A stretch of DNA of 47,952 bases from Nitrosospira sp. Nsp14. GTDB taxonomy: Bacteria; Pseudomonadota; Gammaproteobacteria; Burkholderiales; Nitrosomonadaceae. Within the stretch, counting starts at the first letter, position 1. Every line of letters starts with the position of its first letter. The notes under the pieces were generated by a model. The model did no database searches, was not told where the DNA came from, and worked only from the letters and a program-made list of their open reading frames with translations. Position numbers and translations under genes: made by a program. The DNA is taken from assembly GCF_900113575.1 (NCBI RefSeq), contig NZ_FOPV01000022.1, positions 1 to 47,952 of the forward strand. The letters run 5' to 3'. This document shows, one piece after another, positions 26,101 through 35,396 of this stretch.

Positions 26101-26177
26101 TGGCGCGCCCAACACGATTCGAACGTGTGACCCCCGCCTTCGGAGGGCGGTACTCTATCCATCTGAGCTATGGGCGC
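26101..26177 (-). tRNA. tRNA-Arg (anticodon CCG)
   Basis: The minus strand folds into a standard cloverleaf: acceptor GCGCCCA / TGGGCGC, D arm TAGCTCAGATGGATAGAGTA, anticodon stem CCGCC / GGCGG with loop CTCCGAA (anticodon CCG, codon CGG), T arm with GTTCGAATC, discriminator G and encoded CCA. Its 3' end points into the accessory region (lower coordinates), the classic orientation for island integration into a tRNA gene. Confidence 0.97.
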
Positions 26178-26315
26178 GAATAGATTGCTCTCGGGGCAGT
26201 ACGTCCAAGCAGCGCTAGGATAACGTTTTTTGCTTCGCCCGTCCAACCTAATGAAGCGGCCTTTTTGCGTCGATAAGCATGAACCTATACAATAACCATT
26301 TTTTCTTGGGGGGTT

Positions 26316-26876
26316 ATGGTGAGCAGTAGTGAAGATGACGAAGACCATTCCTCGGTGATCAAAACACCGAGTCAGTTAGCAACCGCTGTTGTGGCTGCTT
26401 TCGTGTTTCCCGTCGCGGTTTTCATGCTATTGGGGCATTTTGTGACCGGCGAGCGGGCAATCGATCCAGCGAACCCCGCGTACTCAGATGAGGCCGTGGC
26501 CAAGCGCCTGAAGCCGGTCGGTGAACTGTTACTGGCCGGCGAAGCATCGCTGGCCGAGCCGCAATCACCGGTAGCGCCTGGTCAGACGCAGGTGGCAGGA
26601 GAGGCGTCTCCAACGCCAACTGGGGAGGCTGGAGAGGAGAAAATCAAGACGATCTATACGGCGAGTTGCGCTGCTTGTCACGCTAGCGGCGCCGCAGGGG
26701 CGCCCAAGCTCGGAGACAAAGCGGCATGGGCTCCGCGCATCAAAGCCGGCAGCGAAGGACTCTACAATAGCGCGCTCAACGGGAAAAATGCAATGCCTCC
26801 CAAAGGTGGGAACGCCAGCCTATCGGATGCCGATGTAAAGGCGGTGGTCGACTATATGGTAAGCCAATCGAAATGA
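26316..26876 (+). CDS. membrane-anchored class I c-type cytochrome (c5-like)
   Basis: 186 residues. An N-terminal helix (about residues 22-41) anchors it in the inner membrane. A Pro/Glu/Gly-rich linker (about 75-105) precedes the heme domain. The heme motif is C118-A-A-C-H122 and the likely axial methionine is Met160 in KNAMPPKGGN, the cytochrome c5 pattern. A periplasmic electron carrier role is inferred; the partner could be the aa3 oxidase encoded at 1-3.4 kb. A G-rich ribosome site precedes the ATG. Confidence 0.92.
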   Translation: MVSSSEDDEDHSSVIKTPSQLATAVVAAFVFPVAVFMLLGHFVTGERAIDPANPAYSDEAVAKRLKPVGELLLAGEASLAEPQSPVAPGQTQVAGEASPTPTGEAGEEKIKTIYTASCAACHASGAAGAPKLGDKAAWAPRIKAGSEGLYNSALNGKNAMPPKGGNASLSDADVKAVVDYMVSQSK

Positions 26877-27084
26877 GCCTTTAAAAGCAGAGAACATGAA
26901 GCCCGAAATGGAGCAGTCCCAGAAGTTGCCCCGGTTATCCCAAAAGGCAGCTATGGGGTACTGCCAGCCGCACCTTTATCCGCACGCATCGCTGCGATTG
27001 CAAATGGCAACGGGGTAACCGGGCGGGCCAAGACTATGCGAACCGTAGGATTTGTCCGCCAGCTGAATTGATAACAGTAACAAT

Positions 27085-27912
27085 ATGGCCACGTTCGCTA
27101 TCGGGGATTTGCAGGGATGTTACAGGCAATTCGAGCAGCTTCTGGATCTGATTGGCTTTGACCGCGCGCACGACAGGCTTTGGCTGGTGGGCGACATCGT
27201 CAATCGCGGTCCAGACTCGCTAGAGATACTGCGTTTCGTGAAAGGTTTAACCGACGCAGTAACAATGGTGCTTGGCAACCACGACCTGCATTTACTTATG
27301 GTCGCGGAGGGATGTGCCTCATTAAGCCGGAACGATACCATACAGGACATACTCAGCGCACCTGATAGGGAGGAGCTTGTCCACTGGCTGAGACAGCAGA
27401 AACTGCTGCATGTGGATGGGAATTACGCGCTGGTCCACGCCGGTTTATTGCCCTCATGGAGCATCGCCCAAGCATCCGAGCTGGCCGGAGTGGTCGAGGC
27501 CGTGATACGTGGCGAGGAGTTCCATGAATTTTGCAGCCATATGTATGGTGATCAACCGGATCATTGGAATGATGGGCTGTCCGGTTATGCACGGCTGCGC
27601 GTAATTATAAATGCCATGACGCGCATGCGTGTGTGTACGCCTGATGGGAAAATGGATTTCAAGTTTAAGGGCATGGTCAAGGATATACCGGACGGCTATC
27701 TGCCCTGGTTCGAGACGCCTGATCGCGCGAGCCGCGGAGCAACCGTTATTTTTGGTCATTGGTCTGCGTTGGGATTGCAGTTACGGAACAATCTCATCGC
27801 GTTGGATACCGGGTGTCTGTGGGGAGGTACCCTTACTGCGATTCGCTTGGATGACCGGAGGGTGTTCCAGGTGTCTTGTGGGGAACGGGAAGAAACAAGG
27901 CGTTGGCAATAG
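27085..27912 (+). CDS. apaH: symmetrical bis(5'-nucleosyl)-tetraphosphatase
   Basis: Metallophosphatase that splits Ap4A into two ADP and removes NpnN caps from RNA. The 275-residue protein has the standard metal motifs: GDLQGC (7-12), GDIVNRGPDS, GNHDLH and the later GHWSALG. Length matches the family. The 3' end overlaps the convergent acyltransferase gene by 80 bp. Confidence 0.96.
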   Translation: MATFAIGDLQGCYRQFEQLLDLIGFDRAHDRLWLVGDIVNRGPDSLEILRFVKGLTDAVTMVLGNHDLHLLMVAEGCASLSRNDTIQDILSAPDREELVHWLRQQKLLHVDGNYALVHAGLLPSWSIAQASELAGVVEAVIRGEEFHEFCSHMYGDQPDHWNDGLSGYARLRVIINAMTRMRVCTPDGKMDFKFKGMVKDIPDGYLPWFETPDRASRGATVIFGHWSALGLQLRNNLIALDTGCLWGGTLTAIRLDDRRVFQVSCGEREETRRWQ

Positions 27913-28657
27913 CATGTTCCACCCAGCGCGCGAGTTCCCGTCGGTTTTTTCCGTTACTGTCAATCGGAGTGCCAAAGATCAGTTCAACATTGATCCAGGG
28001 TTCCCTCAATATCCGGCGCAACGACTCTATCATTGAAATATTTACGTAAGGTGCTGCGGTGCTGAGCTCCCCCGCCATGTTCGTGTAGCGTATTGCGACA
28101 GGGTACAACATGGCCTCGACGTTTACCGCGGGTTGTAGGAGCGAGGCATGGAAATGCATCAGCGCCTTGCCGTCCCCCGTGGTGCCTTCGGGAAATACGG
28201 CGACCCGGTCGCCTGATGCCAGCGCTTCGCTGATATGCTTATTGATTCGGGCGGTGTCGCTGCGTTTCGAGCGCTCGATGAATAACGTTCCCGCGTTTCG
28301 GCTTAACCAACCCAACAGCGGCCAGCCGCGTATTTCAGCTTTAGCCACGAATCGGGCTGGACATACCATTTGAAGAGAGTAAACGTCCAGCCAGGATACA
28401 TGATTAGCCGCCAGCATAGCCTGCAATGTTTCGAGGGAAGGCGGCGTTCCCTGATAGCGTAACCGGATACTTAGAATCGAGAGGAGGCGGGCGGACCAGT
28501 TTTTAGCCATGCGGCGTTGCCATTGCTGGTCGACGTGAGGATAGATAGAGGACTGAATCAATCCGGAAACGATATGGAGCAGAAGGCGGGCCGCACGCAA
28601 AATTCGCGTCAGCCGGCTGGTGGTATCGGTTGTGGCAGGAGTCGTCGGGTTCGGCAT
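27833..28657 (-). CDS. 1-acyl-sn-glycerol-3-phosphate acyltransferase family protein (PlsC-like)
   Basis: 274 residues. The family HX4D motif appears as NHVSWLD, followed by FVAKAEIRGWPLLGWL, GTLFIERSKR and the FPEGTTGDG substrate motif. A hydrophobic N-terminal helix (about residues 18-38) suggests membrane association. Members transfer an acyl chain to lysophosphatidate or to ornithine lipids; the exact acceptor cannot be told. Its last 80 bp overlap the end of apaH on the other strand. Confidence 0.88.
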   Translation of the reverse strand: MPNPTTPATTDTTSRLTRILRAARLLLHIVSGLIQSSIYPHVDQQWQRRMAKNWSARLLSILSIRLRYQGTPPSLETLQAMLAANHVSWLDVYSLQMVCPARFVAKAEIRGWPLLGWLSRNAGTLFIERSKRSDTARINKHISEALASGDRVAVFPEGTTGDGKALMHFHASLLQPAVNVEAMLYPVAIRYTNMAGELSTAAPYVNISMIESLRRILREPWINVELIFGTPIDSNGKNRRELARWVEHAIANALFLPVPHKTPGTPSGHPSESQ

Positions 28658-28835
28658 GCTTTTATATTACAGCATGGAACTGGTGATCGCTTTTCCGAAC
28701 GGGCTCGGGCGCGGTCAGCAGCTCATCTTCCCGCTCGGTTGAGTACGAGGCTTCGCGCCGCCGGCTGTTGCGCACCCTTCCCCCACAAAAGCCCGCCGTC
28801 CTCCCCATGGAGGAATTGTTGAGTGGTTGTTGTGT

Positions 28836-29771
28836 TTATAAAATACGGCTACCGAAAATCTCGAAATACCGTTGATCTATTTCGTCCCTGGTGAAGCGGT
28901 GATTCTGCCCGCCGCGCTGCGAAATTTTCAGGGCGCCCAAAAGAGATCCCAGTTGTCCTGTACTGCGCCAGTCCATATCATGCGTGATCCCATATAGTAG
29001 GCCAGCGCGATAAGCATCTCCGCAACCCGTCGGATCAACCAGCTTCTCTGGCTTAACGCTGGGTACCTCAACTTGCTGGCCGTTGGCGTAAATCACCGAC
29101 CCCTCCGCGCCCCACGTGACGATCAGTCCCTTGACGGATTTCGCGAGGGCCTCTAACGAGCGCCCCGTACGCTCGCACAGAAGCTGGCCTTCGTAATCAT
29201 TCACGGCCACGTAATCCGCCTTATGGACGAAATCCAGCAATTCTTCTCCCGTGAACATGGGCAGCCCTTGACCGGGATCGAACACAAACGGAATGCCAGC
29301 TTCGTGAAACTCGCGTGCATGCTGCATCATACCGTCCCGCCCATCCGGTGCGACAATACCCAGGTTTACGTCTTTTGCGTCAGCGACATGGTTTTGGTGC
29401 GAAAAGTTCATTGCCCCCGGATGAAAAGCTGTGATCTGGTTATCGGCGAGATCAGTTGTGATGAATGCTTGCGCGGTGAAAGTTCCGTTCACCTGGCGCA
29501 CGTGATTTTGCGCAAGCTGAAGATCCTGCAAACGACTGGCGTATGGCTGATAGTCGTCCCCGACCGTGGCCATTATCAGGGGCTTTCCACCGATCATTTG
29601 CAAGTTGTAAGCAATATTGCCGGAGCAGCCGCCGAACTCGCGCCGCATATCGGGCACCAGGAAGGCAACATTCAGAATATGGATCTTTTCAGGAAGAATA
29701 TGATTCTTGAAGTGATCCTTGAACACCATGATAGTGTCGTAGGCGATGGAGCCACAGATGAGTGTATGCAT
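28836..29771 (-). CDS. PfkB-family carbohydrate kinase (adenosine kinase-like)
   Basis: 311 residues. The N-terminus MHTLICGSIAYDTI and GGCSGNIAYNL are the nucleoside/sugar-binding side. The PfkB signature DPTGCGDAYRAG (near residue 243) carries the catalytic Asp. Adenosine and related nucleosides are possible substrates, but this cannot be decided from sequence alone. It follows gcvPB by 51 bp on the same strand, so it may be the last gene of the glycine cleavage transcript. Confidence 0.88.
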   Translation of the reverse strand: MHTLICGSIAYDTIMVFKDHFKNHILPEKIHILNVAFLVPDMRREFGGCSGNIAYNLQMIGGKPLIMATVGDDYQPYASRLQDLQLAQNHVRQVNGTFTAQAFITTDLADNQITAFHPGAMNFSHQNHVADAKDVNLGIVAPDGRDGMMQHAREFHEAGIPFVFDPGQGLPMFTGEELLDFVHKADYVAVNDYEGQLLCERTGRSLEALAKSVKGLIVTWGAEGSVIYANGQQVEVPSVKPEKLVDPTGCGDAYRAGLLYGITHDMDWRSTGQLGSLLGALKISQRGGQNHRFTRDEIDQRYFEIFGSRIL

Positions 29772-29822
29772 GACAGGACCGGGTGGCTAAGTTGGTTGGG
29801 ATAGGCTGGTTATGATGGCGAT

Positions 29823-31271
29823 TCAAGCGGGCTTCCAGACCAGGTCCAGTTCTCGCGCAGCGCGTACATCGTCCAGTTTGCGCACCGGCGTAGTATGAGG
29901 CGCATTTTTTACCAGCTCCGGCTGGGTGCGCGCTTCCTCAAGAATTTCCTTCATTGATGCAACGAAGGCATCGAGCGTTTCCTTCGATTCTGTTTCTGCC
30001 GGTTCAATCAGGAGACACTCCGGCACGAGCAGTGGAAAATAGGTGGTCGGCGCGTGATAGCCCTTGTCCAGCAGTCGCTTGGCCACATTCATCGCATTTA
30101 CACCGGTTTTTTCTTTCAGGTCTTTCAAGGTGACGATGAACTCGTGACTTGCGCGACGTGTCGGATAAGCGATTTCAAACCCGACCTTGCTTAATTCTGC
30201 CATCAGGTAATTGGCGTTGAGCGCGGCGAATTCCGCCACACGATGCATGCCCTCTGCCCCTAGCAGCCGTACGTAGATGTAGGCACGGAGCAGCACGCCG
30301 GCGTTACCCATATGCGCCGAAAGCCTGCCAATGGACTGCGGTATATCCTTTTCCGTCAGCCATCGATACTTTCCTTGTTCCATGGTTACTATGGGCACGG
30401 GCATAAAGGGCAATAAACGTTCGGCCACCCCTACCGGGGCGGAACCAGGACCTCCGCCACCATGAGGTGTGGAAAAAGTCTTGTGCAAGTTGATATGAAT
30501 GACGTCGAAGCCCATATCGCCGGGCTTGACTTTACCGAGTATGGCGTTGAGGTTCGCGCCGTCGTAATACAGCAACCCGCCCGCCTGGTGGACGACTTTG
30601 CTCATTTCAGCGACGTTCTTTTCAAACACCCCAAGCGTTGACGGGTTCGTCAGCATCAGCCCGGCGGTTTGAGGCCCAACCGCTGCTCTCAAGGCGTCCA
30701 TGTCTACATCGCCTTCCTTATCGGTGGCTATTTCGACTACTTTGTAGCCGCACATCACCGCCGTGGCAGGGTTTGTGCCATGGGCTGCATCGGGTACGAT
30801 GATTTCGGTCCGCGCCGTATCGCCGCGCGACTCATGGTAGGCCCGTATCATCGCAATGCCGATCAATTCGCCTTGTGCCCCTGCCATTGGTGTGAGGCTG
30901 ACGCCAGCCATGCCAGTTACATCTTTCAATATTTCCTGCAGCTCATACATGCATGCCAGAAACCCCTGTCCAGTGCTCTCCGGCGCACGCGGGTGCCGTG
31001 CCAGAAACTGAGGCAGCATCGCAAGAGAGTTGCATGCACGCGGGTTATACTTCATCGTGCAAGAGCCTAGCGGATAGAACTGCGTATCAATCGAAAAATT
31101 CTTCTGGGATAGTCGCGTGTAATGGCGTACTGCATCCATCTCGGACACTTCCGGAAGCAACGGCGGAGCCTTTCGCAACAGCTTTTCAGGAATACCTGTC
31201 GTGGGTGTTGGAGTCAGCGGAGATTGTGAATAATTGCGCCGTCCGGAGCGGGAATGTTCAAATATCAGCAT
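29823..31271 (-). CDS. gcvPB: glycine dehydrogenase (decarboxylating) subunit 2
   Basis: Half of the two-subunit P-protein of the glycine cleavage system: PLP-dependent decarboxylation of glycine, passing aminomethyl to GcvH. 482 residues. The PLP-lysine motif is [18 protein letters not shown]. The substrate/cofactor stretch [14 protein letters not shown] and the N-terminal [14 protein letters not shown] are typical. The partner subunit is encoded two genes upstream, with tpx in between. Confidence 0.96.
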   Translation of the reverse strand: MLIFEHSRSGRRNYSQSPLTPTPTTGIPEKLLRKAPPLLPEVSEMDAVRHYTRLSQKNFSIDTQFYPLGSCTMKYNPRACNSLAMLPQFLARHPRAPESTGQGFLACMYELQEILKDVTGMAGVSLTPMAGAQGELIGIAMIRAYHESRGDTARTEIIVPDAAHGTNPATAVMCGYKVVEIATDKEGDVDMDALRAAVGPQTAGLMLTNPSTLGVFEKNVAEMSKVVHQAGGLLYYDGANLNAILGKVKPGDMGFDVIHINLHKTFSTPHGGGGPGSAPVGVAERLLPFMPVPIVTMEQGKYRWLTEKDIPQSIGRLSAHMGNAGVLLRAYIYVRLLGAEGMHRVAEFAALNANYLMAELSKVGFEIAYPTRRASHEFIVTLKDLKEKTGVNAMNVAKRLLDKGYHAPTTYFPLLVPECLLIEPAETESKETLDAFVASMKEILEEARTQPELVKNAPHTTPVRKLDDVRAARELDLVWKPA

Positions 31272-31352
31272 TATGAGATGTGCTTTTACGGTTAAGTTAA
31301 ACTTTTATTTCTAGAGGGTAATTCTTAAATATCGGTCGTAGAATACACGCGA

Positions 31353-31847
31353 TTATTGCAGGGCAGCCAAAGCTGCATCATAGTTAGGCTCATCCTTGAT
31401 TTCGGGTACGAGTTCACTATGGATCACCTTGTCGTTTTCATCCAGCACGATTACGGCGCGAGCCGTGATGCCGGCAAGCGGGCTATCCGTTATCGCGACC
31501 CCATAATCTTTCATGAACCTGGATCCGCGCATGGTCGAAAGTGTCACAACCTTATCCAACCCTTCGACATCGCAAAAGCGGCTCATGGCAAAAGGCAAGT
31601 CAGCGGCGATTATCAGCACCACCGTATTATCCATATTGCTCGCTTTCTCGTTGAATTTGCGTGTGGACATCGCGCAGACCGGGGTATCCAGACTGGGAAC
31701 GATATTGAGCACTTTTTTCTTGCCGGCAAAATTCGCCAGCGTAACATCCTTCAAGTCCCGATCCACCAATGAGAAATCCGGTGCTTTATCGCCTACTTTC
31801 GGAAAGGTGCCTTCAACTTTGATGGGATTGCTGGCTAGCGTAACCAT
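31353..31847 (-). CDS. tpx: thiol peroxidase
   Basis: Atypical 2-Cys peroxiredoxin, 164 residues, reducing H2O2 and alkyl hydroperoxides with thioredoxin. The peroxidatic Cys58 is in [15 protein letters not shown] and the resolving Cys92 in SRFCDVEG. Length and motifs are typical of Tpx. It sits between gcvPA and gcvPB in the same direction (58 and 81 bp gaps), so it is probably co-transcribed with glycine cleavage genes and may come under the same glycine control. Confidence 0.96.
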   Translation of the reverse strand: MVTLASNPIKVEGTFPKVGDKAPDFSLVDRDLKDVTLANFAGKKKVLNIVPSLDTPVCAMSTRKFNEKASNMDNTVVLIIAADLPFAMSRFCDVEGLDKVVTLSTMRGSRFMKDYGVAITDSPLAGITARAVIVLDENDKVIHSELVPEIKDEPNYDAALAALQ

Positions 31848-31905
31848 GATGTTTCTCCTTGTTTTTCAGGGGATTAATGAATGGTAGAGAATCAAACGAA
31901 TATTG

Positions 31906-33261
31906 TCAGCCGTTGATTGCTTTCTTCAAGCGTTCGGCGTAATTTTCCAGATCCCCGGAAGTTTTCGTCTCGGTGGCGCATACGAGCATCGCATTGCCAA
32001 GTTCCGGATAAAAATCCCGGAGATTCAAACCGCCCAGTATTCGTTCCGTTTTAAGCCTGTCCAGTACATCCTCGGCGGGAGCGGGCAGTGAAATCACTGC
32101 TTCATGAAACACCGGGCCATTAAAGGCCCTCTTTATTCCCGCCACGCCTTCCAATTTTTCCACCAGGGTGAGTGTGTTCGCATGAGATTGGGTAGCAATC
32201 CGGCGCAGGCCTTCCGGTCCCACCAACGCCATGTAAATGGTGGCAGCCGTGACCATCAGGCCCTGATTGGTGCATATGTTCGAAGTGGCTTTGGACCGGC
32301 GGATGTGCTGCTCGCGCGCCTGAAGCGTCAGCACAAAGCCCGGTTTGCCTTCCTGGTCCGTGGTGCGTCCGATAATGCGTCCCGGCATCTGGCGGACCAG
32401 CGTCTGCTTGCAGGCCATGAAACCGAAATAGGGTCCTCCGCTCGATAGCGGAATTCCCAATGGCTGCCCTTCACCTACCGCGATATCCGCACCCTTTTCA
32501 CCCCATTCGCCCGGAGGCGTGAGGACGGCGAGCGCCGTCGGATTCACTACCCCGATAGCCAATGCATTTTTGCCATGCGCCCAGTCGGTAAGCGCATCGA
32601 CATCTTCCAGCACGCCGAAAAAGTTAGGTTGCGGGATGACCAACGCAGCAAACTCTTCTTTGCCGAACTCAACCAACGCGTCCAGCAACGTCTGGCCAGA
32701 TTGCTGGGAATAGGGTAATTCGATTACATCTATGCCCTGGTTCGCCACGATCGCCCGCACAACCCGACGGTAGATAGGATGAACGGTAGCGGGAATCAGG
32801 ATGCGGCGAGAGGACTTGTGGGACCGCACCGCCATCAACGCTGCTTCAGCCAGCGCGGATGCGCCGTCGTACATGCTCGCATTCGACACATCCATTCCCA
32901 TCAGCGATGCCATCATGGTCTGGTACTCATACAGCAGTTGCAGCGTACCTTGACTGGCCTCAGCTTGATACGGGGTATAGGACGAATAGAACTCACCGCG
33001 CGTTGTAATCTGCCAAACGGCCGCCGGTATGTGATGCTCATAGGCGCCCGCACCAATAAAGTTGAGGTAACGCCCGTCAGCCTCCGCCCGCTCCAGCATC
33101 AACCGGGTGACATCCATTTCATTCATACCGGGGGGGACCTGTTTCAGGCCCGCGCTAATCAAGGACGGCGGAATCTCATCGAACAGGTCATCAATGGTGG
33201 CTGCCCCGATGCTCGCGAGCATTGCGGAGATATCTTCTTCAGTGTGGGGAATGAACGGCAT
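31906..33261 (-). CDS. gcvPA: glycine dehydrogenase (decarboxylating) subunit 1
   Basis: 451 residues. Starts [15 protein letters not shown] and carries [20 protein letters not shown] and [19 protein letters not shown], the standard text of the N-terminal half of the P-protein. It pairs with GcvPB to form the decarboxylase. It follows gcvH by 84 bp on the minus strand. Confidence 0.96.
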   Translation of the reverse strand: MPFIPHTEEDISAMLASIGAATIDDLFDEIPPSLISAGLKQVPPGMNEMDVTRLMLERAEADGRYLNFIGAGAYEHHIPAAVWQITTRGEFYSSYTPYQAEASQGTLQLLYEYQTMMASLMGMDVSNASMYDGASALAEAALMAVRSHKSSRRILIPATVHPIYRRVVRAIVANQGIDVIELPYSQQSGQTLLDALVEFGKEEFAALVIPQPNFFGVLEDVDALTDWAHGKNALAIGVVNPTALAVLTPPGEWGEKGADIAVGEGQPLGIPLSSGGPYFGFMACKQTLVRQMPGRIIGRTTDQEGKPGFVLTLQAREQHIRRSKATSNICTNQGLMVTAATIYMALVGPEGLRRIATQSHANTLTLVEKLEGVAGIKRAFNGPVFHEAVISLPAPAEDVLDRLKTERILGGLNLRDFYPELGNAMLVCATETKTSGDLENYAERLKKAING

Positions 33262-33345
33262 AGCGGGATCCGGAACTCATAAAATAAACGGGAAGGTGCA
33301 AGTACGGCAGATGTGAGCCGAGCTAAAGATTTGCCAGACGGATGA

Positions 33346-33735
33346 TCAGTGGTCTTCGCTTTCAATAATATTTTGATAGGCGGTAGCGTCGAGCAGTTTA
33401 TCCAGGTCAGATGCATTATCGGGCTTCAACTTGAAGAGCCATGCTTCGTAGGCATCCTGATTAATCTTTTCCGGGGCTGATTCAAGCTCGGGGTTGACCG
33501 CTGTTACTTCTCCCGCTATCGGCGCGTATACATCAGCTGCGGCTTTAACCGACTCGACCACCGCGCATTCTTCTGATTGTTTGAGTTTGCGTCCTACCGC
33601 GGGTGTTTCCACAAACACCATATCGCCCAGCAGTTCCTGTGCGTGCTGGGTAATGCCAACCGTCGCGGTGCCGTCGCCTTCGAGCCTCACCCACTCGTGA
33701 GATTTTGTGTACCTAAGGTTGTTGGGAATACTCAT
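33346..33735 (-). CDS. gcvH: glycine cleavage system H protein
   Basis: Lipoyl carrier protein shuttling the aminomethyl group between P, T and L proteins. 129 residues. The lipoylated lysine is Lys64 in [12 protein letters not shown]. Starts [15 protein letters not shown], typical. It lies 30 bp after gcvT in the operon. Confidence 0.97.
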   Translation of the reverse strand: MSIPNNLRYTKSHEWVRLEGDGTATVGITQHAQELLGDMVFVETPAVGRKLKQSEECAVVESVKAAADVYAPIAGEVTAVNPELESAPEKINQDAYEAWLFKLKPDNASDLDKLLDATAYQNIIESEDH

Positions 33736-33765
33736 GTCTTTGCTCCAGAATTAATTGAGATTGGC

Positions 33766-34866
33766 TTACGAAGGCAAATCCACTAGAACTTTGCCATTGC
33801 GTACAAATGGATACTTCACGACTGTTGCGCGCAGCGCCTTGTCCCGCACTGCTACGTGTACTTCATCACCGGGGGAGACATTCAACGGCACGCGCGCCAG
33901 TGCAATGGATTTGTTGAGTGTGGGCGAAAACCCGCCACTGGTGATTTCCCCTTCGTCTTCATTCCGAGTCTGCTCTGTGGAAATTTTCTGATGGCTGCGC
34001 AGTACGCCGCGATCAATCAACACCAGACCGATCAGTTGCTTCTTTACCGGTGATTCCAGAAGCGTGTTTTTGCCGATAAAGTCGCGATCGCTTTTCAAAT
34101 CAACCGTCCAGCCCAACCCCGATTCCAGCGGATTCGTGGTTTCATCCATGTCCTGACCATATAGATTCATGCCAGCCTCGAGCCGCAATGTATCGCGCGC
34201 GCCGAGCCCCGCTGGAGCGACGCCGGCAGCAAATAAGGCATTCCAGAACGCTACCGCGTCGGTGGACGGAAGCATGATTTCGAAGCCGTCCTCACCGGTA
34301 TAACCGGTGCGGGCGATGAAATACTTATCGACGAGTTTTGCCTGGAACAACTTCAGTTGCTCGGTTTCGGCCTGAGCTCCGGGAACGACCTGCCAAACCT
34401 TGGCGCGGGCATTTGGCCCCTGAACGGCGATCATGGCGAGATCGCGGCGCGGAGTAATCGACAGACCCGGTGCAAGCTCATCGCGTTGCGCCTGCATCCA
34501 CGCCATGTCCTTGTCTGCCGTGCCCGCATTCACGACCATGCGAAAATGCGACTCAGTCAGGAAATAAATGATGAGATCGTCTATTACTCCGCCCTGGGGA
34601 TTAAGCATGCAGGAGTAGAGCGCTTTACCGGGTTGCGTGAGCTTGTCAACATTATTGGCGACCAGTCGGCGCAGGAAAGCGCGCGCATCCTGGCCTTCGA
34701 TATCCACGGCGAGCATGTGAGAAACGTCAAACATGCCAGCGTCACTGCGGACCTTATGATGTTCATCCAGCTGTGAACCATAATGCAGAGGCATATCCCA
34801 GCCGCCGAAATCGACCATCTTGGCCATCATGTCGCGGTGGGTTTGATTGAGAGCAGTTGTTTTCAA
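33766..34866 (-). CDS. gcvT: aminomethyltransferase (glycine cleavage T protein), TTG start
   Basis: Transfers the methylene unit from aminomethyl-GcvH to tetrahydrofolate, releasing ammonia. I choose TTG 34866 (366 aa, starting [17 protein letters not shown]): it matches the usual GcvT N-terminus and has GAGG 9 nt upstream (34876-34879). The longer frame from ATG 34899 would start inside the terminator hairpin and adds unconserved residues. Family text includes [16 protein letters not shown] and the C-terminal SGGFSPTL. First gene of the riboswitch-controlled operon. Confidence 0.95.
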   Translation of the reverse strand: MKTTALNQTHRDMMAKMVDFGGWDMPLHYGSQLDEHHKVRSDAGMFDVSHMLAVDIEGQDARAFLRRLVANNVDKLTQPGKALYSCMLNPQGGVIDDLIIYFLTESHFRMVVNAGTADKDMAWMQAQRDELAPGLSITPRRDLAMIAVQGPNARAKVWQVVPGAQAETEQLKLFQAKLVDKYFIARTGYTGEDGFEIMLPSTDAVAFWNALFAAGVAPAGLGARDTLRLEAGMNLYGQDMDETTNPLESGLGWTVDLKSDRDFIGKNTLLESPVKKQLIGLVLIDRGVLRSHQKISTEQTRNEDEGEITSGGFSPTLNKSIALARVPLNVSPGDEVHVAVRDKALRATVVKYPFVRNGKVLVDLPS

Positions 34867-34880
34867 CGGTCGATACCTCA

Positions 34881-34916
34881 AAAAAAGGGGTGAAGTCATA
34901 GCTATGACTTCACCCC
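34881..34916 (-). terminator. intrinsic terminator forming the expression platform of the glycine riboswitch
   Basis: On the minus strand, a 13-14 bp perfect stem GGGGTGAAGTCATA / TATGACTTCACCCC is followed by six T residues. It lies directly after the second glycine aptamer and before the gcvT ribosome site. Its 5' arm abuts or overlaps the closing strand of the aptamer P1 helix, so ligand binding can block terminator formation. This is the expected ON-switch design. Confidence 0.9.
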
Positions 34917-35108
34917 TCTGTCCTTTTTACCTGAGAGATTGCGGAAGTGCTGCTCCGTATGCCCCTTCGGTGGCCGAGCTCAACATCGGCACTCTCCAGA
35001 TTGCCTTTCGCAAGCAGTTTTCAAGGATCAAAATACCTGATCTACGCCTGAGCGATTCCGGGGGGTTGCGCCTTCGGCGGCGACGATGAAACTGACGCGC
35101 TCTTCCGC
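34915..35108 (-). promoter_or_regulatory. tandem glycine riboswitch
   Basis: Two aptamers are visible. Aptamer 1 (about 35108-35028) has GGAAGAGCGCG, GCCGAAGGCGCAA and CGCTCAGGCGTAGATCAGG. Aptamer 2 (about 35001-34915) has CTGGAGAGTGCC, ACCGAAGGGGCA and TCTCTCAGGTAAAAAGGACAG. These are the conserved glycine riboswitch cores. A short A-rich linker joins them. The position upstream of gcvT and before a terminator indicates glycine-activated expression of the cleavage operon. Confidence 0.93.
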
Positions 35109-35132
35109 TTGGAAAAATATGGCAGAACTTGA

Positions 35133-35162
35133 ACTATACTCCACCCACCCGTATCAAGACAA
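35133..35162 (-). promoter_or_regulatory. likely sigma-70 promoter of the gcv operon
   Basis: On the minus strand TTGTCT (35157-35162) and TATAGT (35133-35138) are separated by 18 bp. Transcription would begin near 35126, about 18 nt before the first aptamer. Neither box is perfect. The placement is right. Confidence 0.5.
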
Positions 35163-35396
35163 GGCATATAGCAGGTTAGAGCTGTTTTTTGTCTATGGTT
35201 GGAGATTAGCTCGTGCCTGGGGTTATCTTGTTGAAAGGGACGCTTGCTCCACCGCCGCTACTCCGCTTGACTAAGGGTTTCCTATAGGCGGTTTTGAATT
35301 TATAGTGAATAATTGATCAGGCCGGCAAGCAAGGGAAAGACTGGTAGATCGGTTTTCCTCAGGCAGCGCCAGGCGATCATCCGAATACGAGGCAAT

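Noticed and set aside
26895-27017. 40-codon ORF between the cytochrome gene and apaH
   Set aside because: No ribosome site, low-complexity composition and no family resemblance.
35086-35274. 62-codon plus-strand ORF opposite the glycine riboswitch promoter
   Set aside because: It runs antisense to the likely promoter and start of the first aptamer, has no ribosome site and no recognisable protein text.
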